A stretch of 64,000 nucleotides of DNA from Dactylorhiza incarnata. Its lineage: Eukaryota > Streptophyta > Magnoliopsida > Asparagales > Orchidaceae. Both the position numbers and the translations under genes were made by a program. Each line of letters starts with the position of its first letter. Position 1 is the first letter of the stretch. The notes beneath the pieces are model-generated. The model was not told the origin of the DNA. It saw only the letters and a program-made list of their open reading frames with translations, and did no database searches. Below, piece after piece: positions 10,190-22,349 of this stretch. The stretch is taken from positions 9,381,001 to 9,445,000 of the forward strand of contig JAWHQI010000028.1 in assembly GCA_033032865.1 (NCBI GenBank), in the 5' to 3' direction.

Positions 10190-11410
10190 CCTTCTTTCGA
10201 TGACCCTAAAACATTTAATGTTTGGATCCAGGACATGGATCACTATTTTGAGTGGACGAGTGTAGGGTTCTCTTTACTAAGATGAAGTTACACTGTCAGG
10301 CAAAAAATTATTGAACGAGCTTTAGAGAGGAAGCTAAAGTTAGTGGGGTACCATCACATCTCCTGATGGACGAATACGAAGCATGGACTTAAACAAAAAT
10401 ATCTTTCCGCTTTATGCAAGAATTACCCCCTGGACCAATTCTCTGCTTTACGGCAAGGAACTCTTCCTGTAGTTGAATATATGACGTGCCTCTACGAGTT
10501 AATCGTCAGGCACAAATATCAGAGAGGAGTCCGTCACGACCACATCTCATTTCCGAGCTGAATTGCGTCATGAGATTCGTAGGGAGCTCATTACACATTT
10601 TTTTAGAATCTTTTGAGTAGATATGTTGGCTTGTCATCTAGTACGAACACTATTTGCGGACCAGGGGTCTGAGGCGGGGGATTGCACAACTCGAGAGCTC
10701 GATATTTAAAAGAGCACCCCAAATTTGGGATCCCATCTCTACACCTAGTTATGTCCCCACAAACACTAAAGACAAAGCCAGGGGACCCCAGACCCAGTGA
10801 GATTCAATGTTTTCATTGTCAGGGTAGAGGACATGTAGTAGCCTAGTTCCCTACGCAAAATCTACTTATAAATGAGGATCCTGGTCTCAGTCCCGGCAGC
10901 GGAGACGCCTACATCCGATGAGATAATAGCTACAGTGGAGGAATGATGAGAGAGCGATCAGATAAAACACTAGAGATGGGAGTAGTTAGGCGTCTTCTCC
11001 ATACTCCCGTTACACTTGAAGACTGAAGGTGTACTATTTTTGTACACTTATTTTCCAAGCGTGGTAGGGACTTGCAAGTCTACTATCGATAGTGGTAGCT
11101 GTGTAAATACCATTTCTTAGAAGGGGCCCAAAAGTAAAATCGGAACCACATCCGCACTCTTATCGAGTCATTCAGATTGAGAAGACTGCGATCCACATCA
11201 CTTGGACATGCTTAGTGCCGATCAGTCTTGCATCATTTGAGGATAGAGTATGGTGTAACATCATTCCCATGGACATTTGTTCATGTACTCTTGTGGAGAC
11301 CCTGACTTACGATCACGACATGGCGTGTTATGGGTCATCGAACACATGCATAATTTTTTATCAAAGGCCGCAAGGTTACATTGTCCCCCACTCAACCCAA
11401 TGATTCTTTA
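10190..11410 (+). pseudogene. Decayed gypsy gag and protease fragment
   Basis: Short frames, joined across many stops and shifts, show a gag capsid segment (FNVWIQDMDHYFEW near 10220), a CCHC knuckle at about 10807-10850 (CFHCQGRGHVVA, then a stop where the next residue is expected), and an aspartic-protease segment with TIDSGSCVNTIS near 11080. A further stretch, FEDRVWCNIIPMDICSC, ends near 11400. The last part resembles the protease region of the ORF at 26018-27541 (KIWCDVIPMNDCYVLLGRPW). No LTR could be assigned. It is an old relic. Confidence 0.7.
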
Positions 11411-11459
11411 AGGGGAGGGTATAGCCATCAATTAGCACTGGTATTACAAAGCCCGTCGA

Positions 11460-12240
11460 CATCTCACGACATAGAGACTTCGGGAGTGACGAGAGAAAGA
11501 GAGTCGTGACATTTTCAACATTTATTTAGTGGTTACCTTGCACATTGTTGAAGTCACTTCAGATTTGTGGCAGTCCATCTTGTTGTTTGTCATCTCTTAG
11601 ATGTTTTTAATGACATCATGCCATACCTCAATCAACCAAACCCACTTCCTGCATAAATCGAAAATCCCCTCCACTAGCTGCTACTTCCCCATTCTACACT
11701 CATCCGCAATCAATTCCCCACTCCTTACATGCGTCTAAGCCCCACCAATAGTTTCCCTCCCTCCCTCATTCCCCCTTCCCTAATTGAAACTCCCACGACC
11801 CAATTCCAATCCCCCACATCACCAGCCAGCCCGTGGATGCCCAATTTTTGTCCAGAATTGTAAATCTGGACAAAACCTGCTACTGGAATTCAATTCCAGC
11901 CATTGGAATTCTCACCTATTCCCCTCCGGCAGTCCAAATTCAGCAATCCATGGTCCCTCCAACTACCGTCGCCCAACCTAGCATCCACTAAACCTTCTAA
12001 TTTATAGCCATTGTAAGTTTATTGAATGATTATAAGTTCTTTATGATGATTTTTTGTATAAATTCACTTTTTTGTGGTAATATTAGTTTGTAATTATTAT
12101 TCCAAACCCCTTGGAACTTTTCGAATTTGTTTCGCTTGACTATTTGCTTTATAGCTTTCTCGTATGTGTAATGCATAGCTTGTTCGATACTAGAAATCTT
12201 GCTTAATTGTGATTATTATGTTGTAATTTTATAACTCTCA
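11460..12240. other. No gene seen; C-rich then AT-rich sequence
   Basis: After the gypsy relic, 11640-11990 is strongly C/T-rich on the plus strand, without a convincing frame. 12000-12240 is AT-rich. I see no domain, RNA gene or repeat edge. Confidence 0.5.
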
Positions 12241-12252
12241 TCTATTGCAAGG

Positions 12253-12758
12253 TAGTCGTGTTCATAAAATCCAGGCCCGGCCAAGAAAAAGCCCGGCTAG
12301 GCTCGGTCCCGGGACGGGCTTTGGGGGTCTAACAGGGCCCCCATATAGGGCGATTGCCCGGCCCGGCCCGGGCAAGCCCAGTTTTCCAGCCCAGGTTGGG
12401 ACTGGGCCCGGGCAAAAGCCCAGCCCCCATCGAATGGCTCTTAGAGCCGTTTTTGCATGGCAGCGCTGCCATGCGGCAGATTGCCTATGGCATCCTAGGC
12501 CCTAGGTCCAAAAAAAATTCAAAATTAAAAAAATATCCCCCCCCCAATCTCTCTTCCCAACCGACCCGCTCTCTGTCTCACAGTCTCTCTGTCCAATTTT
12601 TTTAATTATTAAAAAAATAAACAAAATAAAACCAGGCCAGGCCTTGGGGGCCTTGGCAGGCCCCCTCTTGGAGAGGGGGCCCGAGCCCAGGTGGCAAAAG
12701 CTTGGGCTCAGCAGGCCCGGTCCAAGCCCTGGCCTGTCGAGTTTTTTGGATAGGTCTA
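12253..12758. mobile_element. Non-autonomous hAT-like DNA transposon (506 bp)
   Basis: The sequence starts TAGTCGTGTTCATAAAA and ends with the imperfect inverse (TTTTTTGGATAGGTCTA). It is flanked on both sides by the 8-bp direct repeat TTGCAAGG (12245-12252 and 12759-12766). Eight-bp duplications are the hAT signature, and plant hAT ends of the TAGNGGTGTTCA type are common. The inside is GC-rich with many GGCCCGGCC-like subterminal runs and codes for no transposase. Confidence 0.7.
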
Positions 12759-12779
12759 TTGCAAGGAAGTTGCCCGGTT

Positions 12780-13900
12780 AATGTCCAGTTCATATGTTCA
12801 TCTTCATTCCGTCTTTGCCTGCAGGATGAAGTTCTCACCAAGTGCATCCCTCTTTCTATCTTTGTCCATGATGGGTAGACCTCGCTCATGTAATGTAATT
12901 CTCTCCAATATAAGCCATATAGCTTCCTTTTTGAGGTCGCTGTGCTCGTTGCTCAGGGACCTCGCTTAGCTTTATTATACATCGTACCTTTCTCGCATCC
13001 AACATCGTCACAATAATGTAATCAATCGTCTGCAAGGTCAATCGTCGCTTAAAGACAACCATGCATCTTATAGCTCCAGACTCTTAACTTTTGGCGCAGC
13101 GGTTGCGGAGAACAAATAACCGGCAACATTGTCAGTCCTCCTAGTTAGGCATGCAAAGAACTTCAGTCTGGAAACTCGGCTCAGGTCTGTCTAGTTAAAA
13201 CCCTGTTAGGTTGGGCCGAGGCCCAGGCCAAGCCAGGCCTAGGGGGCCTCGACAAGCCCCATTTTTAGGTTGTTCCCGACCTGGTGTTCGGCCCGGCCCA
13301 TAAGGGCCTAGCAGCAGGTGGGTAAACCTGTACAAGTTTGGGTGTTGTTCCTAACTGTAAAGCTTTGTAGGCACATCTTTAGTGTTGCGCAGCGGCCCAA
13401 CCATTATTGTTGGGCGGCACCCAGAGACATGGCTGACTAGGCCTGGCTCAGCCAATCAGATCCAAGCACCCACTTTCAAGGTGGCATTGGTTTGGAATAT
13501 TGCCCGAGGCTGAGCTTATCTAGCCTTCTCTGCACAACTAGTCCTTGGGAATATGCTCATGCATCCACTGCCCCCTAGTGCACATACAATTATCATTAGT
13601 CATGCTGGATCCCATCCTCATGTCAACCCCATCTTGTGCATGTTTTACACTCGGCGATCTCCTTCAATTGGGCATACTAAATATATATCTCCTTTGAAGA
13701 AAATACGAGGGTTTGGAAATTTTAAGGAAAAGAAGCACTACATAGAAGAGGTTGTGAGAAGAAACGACATGGTTTCTGCGTTAGGTGTGGGTTCTCAATA
13801 ACTTCTCCGTTATAGTTCTAAAACAAGGTTCTACTCAAACATCTACAAAGATAATTTGGGATGCAACACAAGGGATTTTAATTTTTTACAACTCATAACC
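12780..13900. other. No gene seen; includes a second GC-rich GGCCCGGCC tract
   Basis: Between 13170 and 13340 a tract rich in GGCCCGGCCC and GGCCTAGGGGGCC runs resembles the inside of the hAT element at 12253-12758 and may be a broken relative. I could not find terminal repeats or a target duplication. The rest of this interval has no convincing coding sequence. Confidence 0.35.
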
Positions 13901-13919
13901 GTCACGACCATTGATAAAA

Positions 13920-14060
13920 AAGCATAGTGTTATAGTTTGATTTCTCTACCGACTACCGCCATCGGAGGAGCTATGTAACATTGGACAATACCCAGTGGAT
14001 TTCGACAGAGGGATTAGACTCTGGTTCATCGCCAATTACATCACTAGTGTCTGTCTTTGG
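13920..14060 (+). pseudogene. F-box-associated (FBA) domain fragment
   Basis: Two short frames separated by a shift read CYSLISLP and VDFDRGIRLWFIANYITS. They match VYSLLSLP and VDFNGELGLWVVDNDIID in the F-box pseudogene 2.3 kb downstream, in the same order and spacing. It is a small relic of a second F-box gene or of a duplication. Confidence 0.5.
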
Positions 14061-14099
14061 TGGAGTGATCATGGATATTGGCATGGAAGAGACCAGAAG

Positions 14100-15180
14100 C
14101 AGTTAGGAATGAGGTTAACAGTGCATTAGAATTTTTGAAAAAAAATATACGATTCGTTTACTCCATGTTTTCCTTATTTTCTTGAGAATGTTAAAAAGAG
14201 AGTATTTTTTTATATTGAAGTAAATTGGATGATATTTATTTCGAGAATATTCCGGAATATACTCATTTCTATATTCAACACTCATAAAGACATATCTACT
14301 AAATGGATAGAATTGCCTATAAAGATAATTGTTTATTAAGGAAAATAATTTTTTATTTAAATTTTATTAGCAGAACATAATTTTGAAATTAAATGTTACA
14401 CTAATAGAATGCCTAAAAATCAGAAAGTTTATAATCATATATTTATATATATATATAATATACACTAAATATTTTATACCAATATATATACCAAGCATAA
14501 GGAACATACACCGATGCCATCATGAAAGTTTGAATCACGAAAACCCAATTTAATAAATCGTCTTATTTTTGTCCCTGGGGCTTCGTCGCCTATCTCGAAA
14601 CATTTGGCGTCTACCTATCATGTTCTCCTTCTTCATCGACATATCTATGCCATTGAGGGGGCAAGATGGCAGTTTTTTTTATATTTTCTCATCTTTCATG
14701 CTAGTATGAGATATAAAAGAGTTTGAAATCAATACCAGTAGACATGTGACATCAACCAATAGAAGGAAATGACTTATCAAAAGGCCAGTGAGTTGGCTAT
14801 TCTTATTGATGCCCTTGTTTCTGTACGATCATTCCTGCTAGTAAAGAAATGATAAATAAATAGATGTATTGATTTTGCATATGAATATTGAACGTTGTTT
14901 GTTCTTCTGTTTTGTTTTTTAGTAAGTTTATGGCATTAAATGTTTGTTTTCTTATTAGTTCACAAGTTTTTTTGTTTACAATTTGCTTATAAAGAGATGT
15001 ATTGGTTGACAATTTTCAGTTTGGTCATTTTTTGATGATTTTAGTGCAACAAAGAAATGATTAATTGAATATTACAACATTTGATTGGAATATTATGGAT
15101 TTTTCTTTTGAAAACTGTAGCTAAAATTAATATATTGATCTAAGGAAGCTTTTTTATTTGCTTGTGTAAAACATTAATTT
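14100..15180. other. No gene seen; AT-rich sequence
   Basis: About 1 kb of AT-rich DNA with TA microsatellite-like stretches around 14440-14500. No domain, RNA gene or terminal repeat is evident. Confidence 0.5.
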
Positions 15181-15480
15181 ATGCATGATCTCACTATCTT
15201 CATCTCTTCTAATGATGACTGCTCTATGTTTGCTAGCTATATCGATATGCGGACATATTGAAGCATTTATTTTTGTTATACCAATTCGTAGGGTAACTTG
15301 GAAGAAAAATTCAAACTTAATCGAGATGATGAAGCCTTTTACAGTCAAACTGAAGATGATTTTGATGAGGCATGCACATAAGAGAAATAGGAGAAAACAG
15401 GAAGGGATGATGAAACAGAGGGCAAAGTATATGATTGTGAATAGGAAATCGACAAATAAGGACAAGATAACAACAATCTC

Positions 15481-16375
15481 GATGCCACGTGTTCTGTTGC
15501 ATCCACTGGAGAAGAGTGTTGTTATCCCGGATGATGTGATCTCCGAGATTCTTGTGAAGCTGTCGGCGAGATCCGTGGGAAGGTTTTGGTGCGTCTGGAA
15601 GTCATGGCTCTCCATCACCATTAATCTCTCCTTCATTCGCGCCCACACCCAACACAATCGTTTCACAAACCAATCACTCATGGTTGAAGGACTAGAGACA
15701 CAAAGATATGGATATTATTTGGCTTCTGCCGAATCCAACACAGACATAATTATCACTATCTGCAAGTTGCACGGGATGAGTTTTCACGAAGTAATAGCCT
15801 CATGTGACGGACTCCTGTACGTTGCTATCTTTTATGACTCATACATAATCAATCCCCTCATAGGCTACTCCATCGGTGTGCCGTTCCCTGGCATATTCTT
15901 GGGCTTCTATTTCCACCATTCCACATCCAAATACCGTATCATATGAGTTACGAACGATATCGTGTCCGTGACTATCATTCTGGTCATCGGCGAACAGTCC
16001 TGGAGACGCCTCCCTTACCGCCTCCCTTGCCAGCCCACAAAGTCCTTTAATCACAATTCACTAGATCTCAATGGATGCCTATTTTAACTTGCATTTAAAG
16101 AGCAATCTCACTGTAAACAATCCAAGACCATCATTACCTTTGATACAGAGTCGGAGGTCTATAGTTTACTTTCTTTACCGCTGTCAGAGAAGCTACTTGA
16201 CCTTGCAGGCAATTTGGTGGATTTCAACGGAGAGCTTGGACTTTGGGTTGTCGACAATGACATCATTGATGTTTGGATCCTGGAAGAATGTTGGGTCAAG
16301 AGATATTCAATCAACTATTTTAGTTTGAGTGGATGTTCTGTCCGATTAGGTGGGCGAAATGACCTTTGGATTGGA
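15481..16375 (+). pseudogene. F-box protein with FBA domain, broken
   Basis: From the ATG at 15481 the frame reads an F-box (VIPDDVISEILVKLSARSVG, CVWKSWLSI) and then an F-box-associated region (SCDGLLYVA, NPLIGYSIGVPFPGIFLGFYF). A TGA at 15944-15946 stops it. Coding similarity continues with GEQSWRRLP, ITFDTESEVYSLLSLP and VDFNGELGLWVVDNDI up to about 16375, across at least one more stop. Intact relatives would be substrate receptors of SCF ubiquitin ligases. Similarity ends where the truncated E2 LTR begins (about 16388). The open frame upstream of 15481 carries no recognisable domain, so I chose this start. Confidence 0.82.
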
Positions 16376-16387
16376 ATGAAGGATGCT

Positions 16388-17596
16388 TCACACACAACAA
16401 ATTTCAGAAAATCACAACAAAGAAAGTGATATTCTCGCACCACCGCATCATTGCACATGAACATCACACAAGATTTATAACATAAAGCTAAATGATAGTT
16501 CATTACAATAACACAAGGAAAACACAAGCATAAAGTTTAGAGAGGACCAATAGGAAGAAATCACCAATAGGAAGAAAACACAAGCATAAAGTTTAGAGAG
16601 GACCAATAGGAAGAAAACACAAGCATAAAGTCTTGGGTTCTCGGTCGGAATGAGAGGTTGTCGGGCTCTCTCCGGTCTCGACCCTCAGATGGCGTGCTGA
16701 TTCGAAGGAGGTTGTCACCGCTCCAACGACCTACATCTCTTCTATGGCTTCTCTCGACGAGGAATGCTTGAACACTTGGTGGAGGATGCTTGCTAACACT
16801 CTCGAATGGAAGGATAGTGGTGGAAAACGCCGGAAAATGGCCTCTTTGGTGGTGGAGGTGAAGGGGAAGCCTTCAGACCTCAGGAACGACGGGGAGGGCC
16901 TAATTTCCCGCTCCCTGAATCGTTCTCCAATCTCTCTTTGACTGCAGTGAACCCTGCTTTTTATAATAAACAGGCAGAAAAATGGTCACACACGGTCGAA
17001 CGCACAACCGTGCGCAGACCGTGCGTTATTAAATGATAAAATTTGGCTTGGGGAAGACGCTGCGCCGCCCATGCATTTTGCTCACGCACGACCAACACCG
17101 CCCGGGCGTCCAAACACACGGGTAAACTCCGATGCTCTAAAATCAAGAGAACACAGGTCAACCGTGCGTTTTACTCACGCACGGGCGATTCCGCCCGTGC
17201 GTCAAAACGCACGAGTAAATTCAGATCGATCATTTTCTGCCCAGATCATAGCGCACGAACGCAACAGCCCGTATGTCAAGGAAAACGCACGACCGTGCGT
17301 TTCACACAGTCATGAATTCTAGGAGAAAACTGGATACAAGATAATCCGGCCACCTGCATACAAGATAAAATAACTGGGAATACACCTCCAGCACCAGATA
17401 AACATAGAGAAATGGAAGGGGAGCACCATGTTCTTACCCCCAATAACAAGGAGTGCAAATGCACACTGAAACGAGCCTAAGAGTGCTCCTAGCAAGGAAT
17501 AACCAATATGAATGAAAACATGCCTAAAGTGTAGTGCATAGACTAGATAATCGGCCCAGATGAGTCCATAAATGTGTATATAAATGGGACTCATCA
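16388..17596 (-). repeat. E2 3' LTR, truncated at its left end
   Basis: Matches 20971-22125 closely but lacks the last roughly 335 bp of the LTR; the break abuts the F-box pseudogene. A block of about 40-55 bp (ACACAAGCATAAAG ... CCAATAGGAAGAAA) is present about three times at 16520-16632 and once in the other LTR. A TATA-like box (TTATAAAAAG, minus strand) lies near 16958-16967. Confidence 0.88.
16990..17310. promoter_or_regulatory. E2 dyad cluster (CCGTGCGT-N7-ACGCACGG), 3' LTR copy
   Basis: Includes the perfect dyad 17162-17184 (arms CCGTGCGT and ACGCACGG, spacer TTTACTC) and several other CGTGCG/CGCACG pairs with other spacers. It lies just upstream, in the minus direction, of the TATA-like box at 16958-16967. 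Confidence 0.6.
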
Positions 17597-17610
17597 CACC
17601 CCCAGACTTA
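17597..17610 (-). other. E2 polypurine tract
   Basis: TAAGTCTGGGGGTG on the minus strand abuts the LTR start TGATGAGTCC. Similar tracts at about 18112-18127 and 18981-18996 repeat the AGTCTGGGGG core. Confidence 0.8.
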
Positions 17611-19590
17611 CCCGTTTACACGTCTCGGGCAAACACTCAATCCTATGGTAGAAAAATGAATGTTAAAGAAGCAACTGCACAGGCAAAACACGATGGGAAG
17701 TAAAGAAATAATGATCGTAAAAATAAAGTAGAAAAGATTTTAAAACAAAGACTATATTTTAAGAACTTCTACAAGTGTAAAATACAAAATACTACTACTC
17801 TTAGGTGAATTATTGGTGAATCGATCTGTCGCGCCCTAGGGAAAATAGCGTGAACTACTGAGGTGAGCGTTGTTCAAATTGGATCTCAAGAAAGAGCTCT
17901 CCAAGAAATCCATCAAGGTCGATGGTCATACGTTTTCCCTTTCACACCTTCTCCACTGCATGAGACAATCTTATCAAGAATCAGTAGGGCTTTTAGGCTA
18001 GACTTGGGCTTGGGTTGAGGTACGGTAATGAAGTAGAAGAACGTAGGCTAAACGCACTCAACCTCCGGTAAATAAACAAATTTCAACCTTAACATCTTCA
18101 CCTTGAAGCACACTCCCCCAGACTTCATTTAAGCACTATGGTGTGCGCGAGACTACCATACTTATGGTTCGATTCTATTTAGAGTTCTTTTACCCTCTCT
18201 TTTTTTATATCCATAATAACATAATTAGGATCAATCAGAATTTTTTTTTTCATTTTTCTGCGCGCACACACCACATTACACATCAAAAAAATTTTGGTTT
18301 CTCCGCATCGCACAATCATCATCAATATGTATAAGTTTCAAAGCTTGACTCTAGTGCGTTTTAGGTTAGGATATGTGGCCTTGGTGAAAGTGTAGTGGAG
18401 TTTAACAAATAGGAAAGGTGAGGCTCAATGAGGCTAGCAAAGGATGACATTAGGTTGGGAAATCAAAGCTCAATCGGATCAAATGATGGCCTACGTCATG
18501 CTCCCAACAAGATCATTCAACGCATTCATTTTGAAAATAGCTTGGGGCAAGTTCTTAACCACCGAGCGAGGTCTCCTCTCCTTCCAACTCAAAAAACACG
18601 AGGCTAACAGCTCTTCTACACTCGACCTAGGGCTACCGCTAGATTCACCAAATTCACCGTTCGAGTAGAGTATTTTATAGTTACACTACAGAGTAAATAA
18701 AACTATAATTTTGTAATAAAATCTACTCTACATGAATTTTTAAGCCACGTTAGCGCTCTACTAGTAGCACCGCACGGGTCACAACTTGTTCTGCAACACA
18801 ATCCTAAATCAACAAACATGCTTCTAAACATACAAATTAAGCACTTACGCGATAAATGCGCACGAATAACAATAAAATGCATGTGGTGCGTGGTATGCAA
18901 TGCGACAATACATTTGAAAATTCCTAACTCAGCACATTCTAACATGCTATGCAGAGTGTGTGCACATGCATAGCTCGCTCTCTCCCCCAGACTTGATCAA
19001 AACCACATAAAATAGAAAATTTTAAACGTAAGGAGAATAGGGGTAGAGTGGACCTATGCTCATAAATGAGCACGCCAGAAGTGTGGAAATTCCTCTTTTC
19101 TTTTAATAGAATATCTCCTCCATTGTCCACCACGCGAGAGCTTCAACCTGCGTTGTTAGCAAGAAGGAAATACAGAACATAATAAACAGAAATCAGAACG
19201 ACAGCACGGAATCGAATGGTTCCCCCATGGGTTGTCTCCCACAAAGCCCTTTTTTTATCGTCCTTAAAGGTGGACCAAATACCTGTATTAAAGTAGTTTA
19301 TAAAGTCTAGAAATAAGCAAAAGTCAATAAATCCTAATTATTATTACAAGCTCAAAACAAATCAGCTATAAGCTGATTTGAAGTAGTAACAGCAGATGAA
19401 AGAAAAAGGTCCGGGGACCTGGTAGTAGGGGTGGAAATTAAGTAGGATGCTCAGCCTCCAACCCCAAATCTCCTCCTTTTTCGCTCTCTTCTTCTCCTCC
19501 AGTATTGTGTCTTCAAAGAAGAACCGCTTGCCCCCTTGTAACCAATCCTCAAGGGGAAGCACCAACGATGTTGAGGAAATAAGATGTTCC
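17611..19590. other. E2 internal region without a recognised gene
   Basis: AT-rich sequence with only short frames. It contains the two extra CCCCCAGACTT tracts at about 18112 and 18981. No pol motif is visible on either strand. Confidence 0.55.
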
Positions 19591-19591
19591 T

Positions 19592-20509
19592 TCACTGTAC
19601 CTTCCTCATCCCGCCAGGCTTTCGGCTCCTCCATATATAAGGTCTGATCAACCAGAGGGGGGCATCCTGCATCCTTGTACATAAAGAAAGGGGGTCAAGA
19701 AATAAATTGGAAGAAAAACTAAAAGAAATCACATCTGAAGGGATAATCCCGGCTTCATCCCCCATAGGGTGCGGCAATGACAAACTGATGATATCGTCGA
19801 AGATTACACTGGACTCAACAACGCACGCAACGGCCTCCTCTATAACTTGGACTTCCACGCAATGGACCGAAACAGTTGCTTCAGCACAATCGAGACTGTC
19901 CTCCTCCATGAGAGTGGGCACGACACAGCGCAGGTCTGTAGCATCCTGCAAGTTCGCCTCAATGATAACATCAGAAAAAGATGTGGTTTCATGTGTAGTG
20001 GGAGAAGATGTGCTTCTTAAGAGTTCAGGCTCACTGTCCACACAAGGGCACAAATCCACGCAAATTGGTACATGAACCGAAGAGGAATGGGGGGTCGTGG
20101 CAGAAATAGAGTCATGAGGGATACTGACGTGCGTGTCGATTCTAGAGCCTTCAAAAGGTGAGGGTGGAAGTGACACGTAACCAGAGGAAGGGGTTGTGCT
20201 CGCAAAATTTGAAGATGGGACGATCTAAATATCCGGCTCATCGTCATCCGCTAATTCGCGAAGATAATCAGCACAGTCTTTCAAGGCATGCTCTCTACTT
20301 TTTCAAAATAAACACTGCTTTACCGGCTTTGCCGGCACCAAAGGTGCGGCAGCCGCATAAAGGTGCGACAACAGAGGTGCAGTAGAGTAACCAAAAGATT
20401 TATGGGCTCCATACAGTTTCTGAACAACACCATACTCTTTGGGACACCTATCACTAGCGTGGGATGTGTCCCCACACCAACGACATTGGATATTCAAATG
20501 CGCCCACAT
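19592..20509 (-). pseudogene. E2 zinc-knuckle (gag-like) ORF with two in-frame stops
   Basis: The frame starts MWAHLNIQ and has an intact CCHC knuckle CRWCGDTSHASDRC. A second knuckle is CLF-stop-KSREHALKDC, where the second Cys codon has become TGA (about 20303). Another TAG follows about 30 codons later (near 20225). The rest, to 19592, is acidic and Ser/Thr-rich. It aligns with the E3 protein of 386 residues. Knuckle proteins in retroelements usually bind RNA in the particle, but here the knuckles are at the N-terminus and no capsid part is seen. Confidence 0.75.
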
Positions 20510-20611
20510 GATATAGAAGAAGAAAATAGCATGAAAAAGAGTAAATTAAAAGGAATAAAAGACTCACTCGAAAACAATCGACTCACAAACAACATCTCAT
20601 CACGCCTGCAT

Positions 20612-20629
20612 TCCCCTGCAACGGCGCCA
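20612..20629 (-). other. E2 primer-binding site (TGGCGCC type)
   Basis: TGGCGCCGTTGCAGGGGA on the minus strand, 6 bp from the LTR end; the class is typical of Tat/Athila-like elements. Confidence 0.85.
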
Positions 20630-20635
20630 AAAACA

Positions 20636-22125
20636 TGATGCGCATTCGGCAAGTGCACCGGTCCCTGTCAAGTAATAAAATTGGGAATAGCTTCCCCGAA
20701 TATCGTCTCTCAAGGAATGCAGGTTCTGGTGAACGAAACATGTGGTGAATCGATCATTATACGAGCGAATAAAGGAAAAACAAGGGCATTGGTTGTGGGT
20801 TTCCTAAGCTAGTGCAGAAAAGAGAGATGCGGGTCAAAACTCCACTTCGCAATGCGAGATGGATGCAACGGCCACGATGTCGTGCTTCGGGAGGCGCGTG
20901 GACGGAAAGTAACTATGACGGGTGAGGGTCGCACACACCTCTTCTCCAAGCATCACCACTAGCAATTGCTAGGGCTTCACACACAACAAATCTCAGAAAA
21001 TCACAACAAAGAAAGTGCTATTCTCGCACCACCGCATCATTGCACATGAACATCACACAAGATTTATAACATAAAGCTAAATGATAGTTCATTACAACAA
21101 CACAAGGAAAACACAAGCATAAAGTTTAGAGAGGACCAATAGGAAGAAATCACCGCGTCTTGGGTTCTCGGCCGGAATGAGAGGTTGTCGGGCTCTCTCC
21201 CGGCTCGGCCCTCAGATGGCGTGCTGATTCGATGGAGGCTGTCACCGCTCCAACGACCTACAGCTCTTCTATGGCTTCCCTCAACGAGGAATGCTTGAAC
21301 ACTTGGTGGAGGATGCTTGCTAACACTCCCGAATGGAAGGATGGTGGTGGAAAATGACGGAAAATCGACTCTTTGGTGGTGGAGGTGAAGGGGAAGCCTT
21401 CAGACCTCAAGAACGGCGGGGAGGGCCTAATTTCCCGCTCCCCAAATCGTTCTCCAATCTCTCTCTTTGACTGCAGCGAACCATGCTTTTTATACTAAAC
21501 AGGCAAAAAAATGGTCACGCACGGTCGAACGCACAACCGTGCGCAGACCGTGCGTTATTAAATAATAAAATTTGGCTTGGGGAAGATGTTGCACCGCCCG
21601 TGCGTTTTGCTCACGCACGACCAACACCGCCCGGGCGTCCAAACGCACGGGTAAACTCCGACGCTCTAAAATAAAGAGAACACATGTCAACCGTGCGTTT
21701 TACTCACGCACAGGCGATTCCGCCCGTGCGTCAAAACGCACGAGTAAATTCAGATCGATCATTTTCTTCCCAGATCAGAGCACACGACCGTAATAGCCCG
21801 TGCGTCAAGGAAAACGCACGACCGTGCGTTTCACACAGTCATAAATTCTGGGAGAAAACTGGATACAAGATAATCCGGCCACCTGCATACAAGATAAAAT
21901 AGCTGGGAATACACCTCCAGCACCAGATAAACATAGAGAAATGGAAGGGGAGCACCATGTGCTTACCACCAATAATAAGGAGCGCAAATGCACACCGAAA
22001 TGGGCCTAAGAGTGCACCTAGCAAGGAATAACCAATATGAATGAAAACATGCCTAAAGTGTAGTGTATAGACTAGATAATCGGCCCAGATGAGTCCATAA
22101 ATATGTATATAAATGGGACTCATCA
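20636..22125 (-). repeat. E2 5' LTR (1490 bp)
   Basis: On the minus strand it starts TGATGAGTCCC (22125) and ends ...ATGCGCATCA (20636). A TATA box (TATAAAAAG, minus strand) is at 21494-21486, about 20 bp downstream of the dyad cluster at 21510-21835. Confidence 0.9.
21510..21835. promoter_or_regulatory. E2 dyad cluster, 5' LTR copy
   Basis: Dyads with a 7-bp spacer are at 21598-21620 (CCGTGCGT, TTTGCTC, ACGCACGA) and 21691-21713 (CCGTGCGT, TTTACTC, ACGCACAG). Shorter-spaced pairs include AAACGCAC and GTGCGTTT near 21813-21832. The cluster ends about 20 bp upstream of the TATA box. Confidence 0.65.
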
Positions 22126-22349
22126 CCTGCCGTGCATGCGGTCTTTGCTGGTGTCATGCACGCAGATTTCGCAGTTGTGATCTCGGCATGCGCAACACGC
22201 TTGTATTGCTTTTGAATTTTTTGTAATTTTTTGGCTAACTTGTTCTCATTGTTTTTCTGACCCCTCGACGTGCTGCCAAGTGAAGTCCATGCGCTTTCCT
22301 TCAACCCCGATCGTCGATCGGATCGACATGTGGTAAAAGCACTTCGGGA

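Larger units (their letters stand above)
16388..22125 (-). mobile_element. Element E2: minus-strand non-autonomous LTR retrotransposon
   Basis: Two LTR copies flank about 3.0 kb that lacks pol. Read on the minus strand the order is 5' LTR (22125-20636), primer site, a zinc-knuckle ORF, a non-coding region, polypurine tract and a truncated 3' LTR (17596-16388). The primer site is TGGCGCCGTTGCAGGGGA, as in Tat/Athila-like gypsy elements. E3 (58550-64000) has the same design and related protein and polypurine sequences. Confidence 0.85.

Noticed and set aside
15185..15480. Upstream part of the open frame before the F-box, starting with a signal-peptide-like stretch
   Set aside because: No domain or homologous pattern; the F-box similarity begins at the ATG at 15481.
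16990..17310. The CG-rich repeat clusters as a CRISPR-like array
   Set aside because: Plant nuclear context, no uniform repeat-spacer pattern and no cas genes; they are LTR motif clusters.
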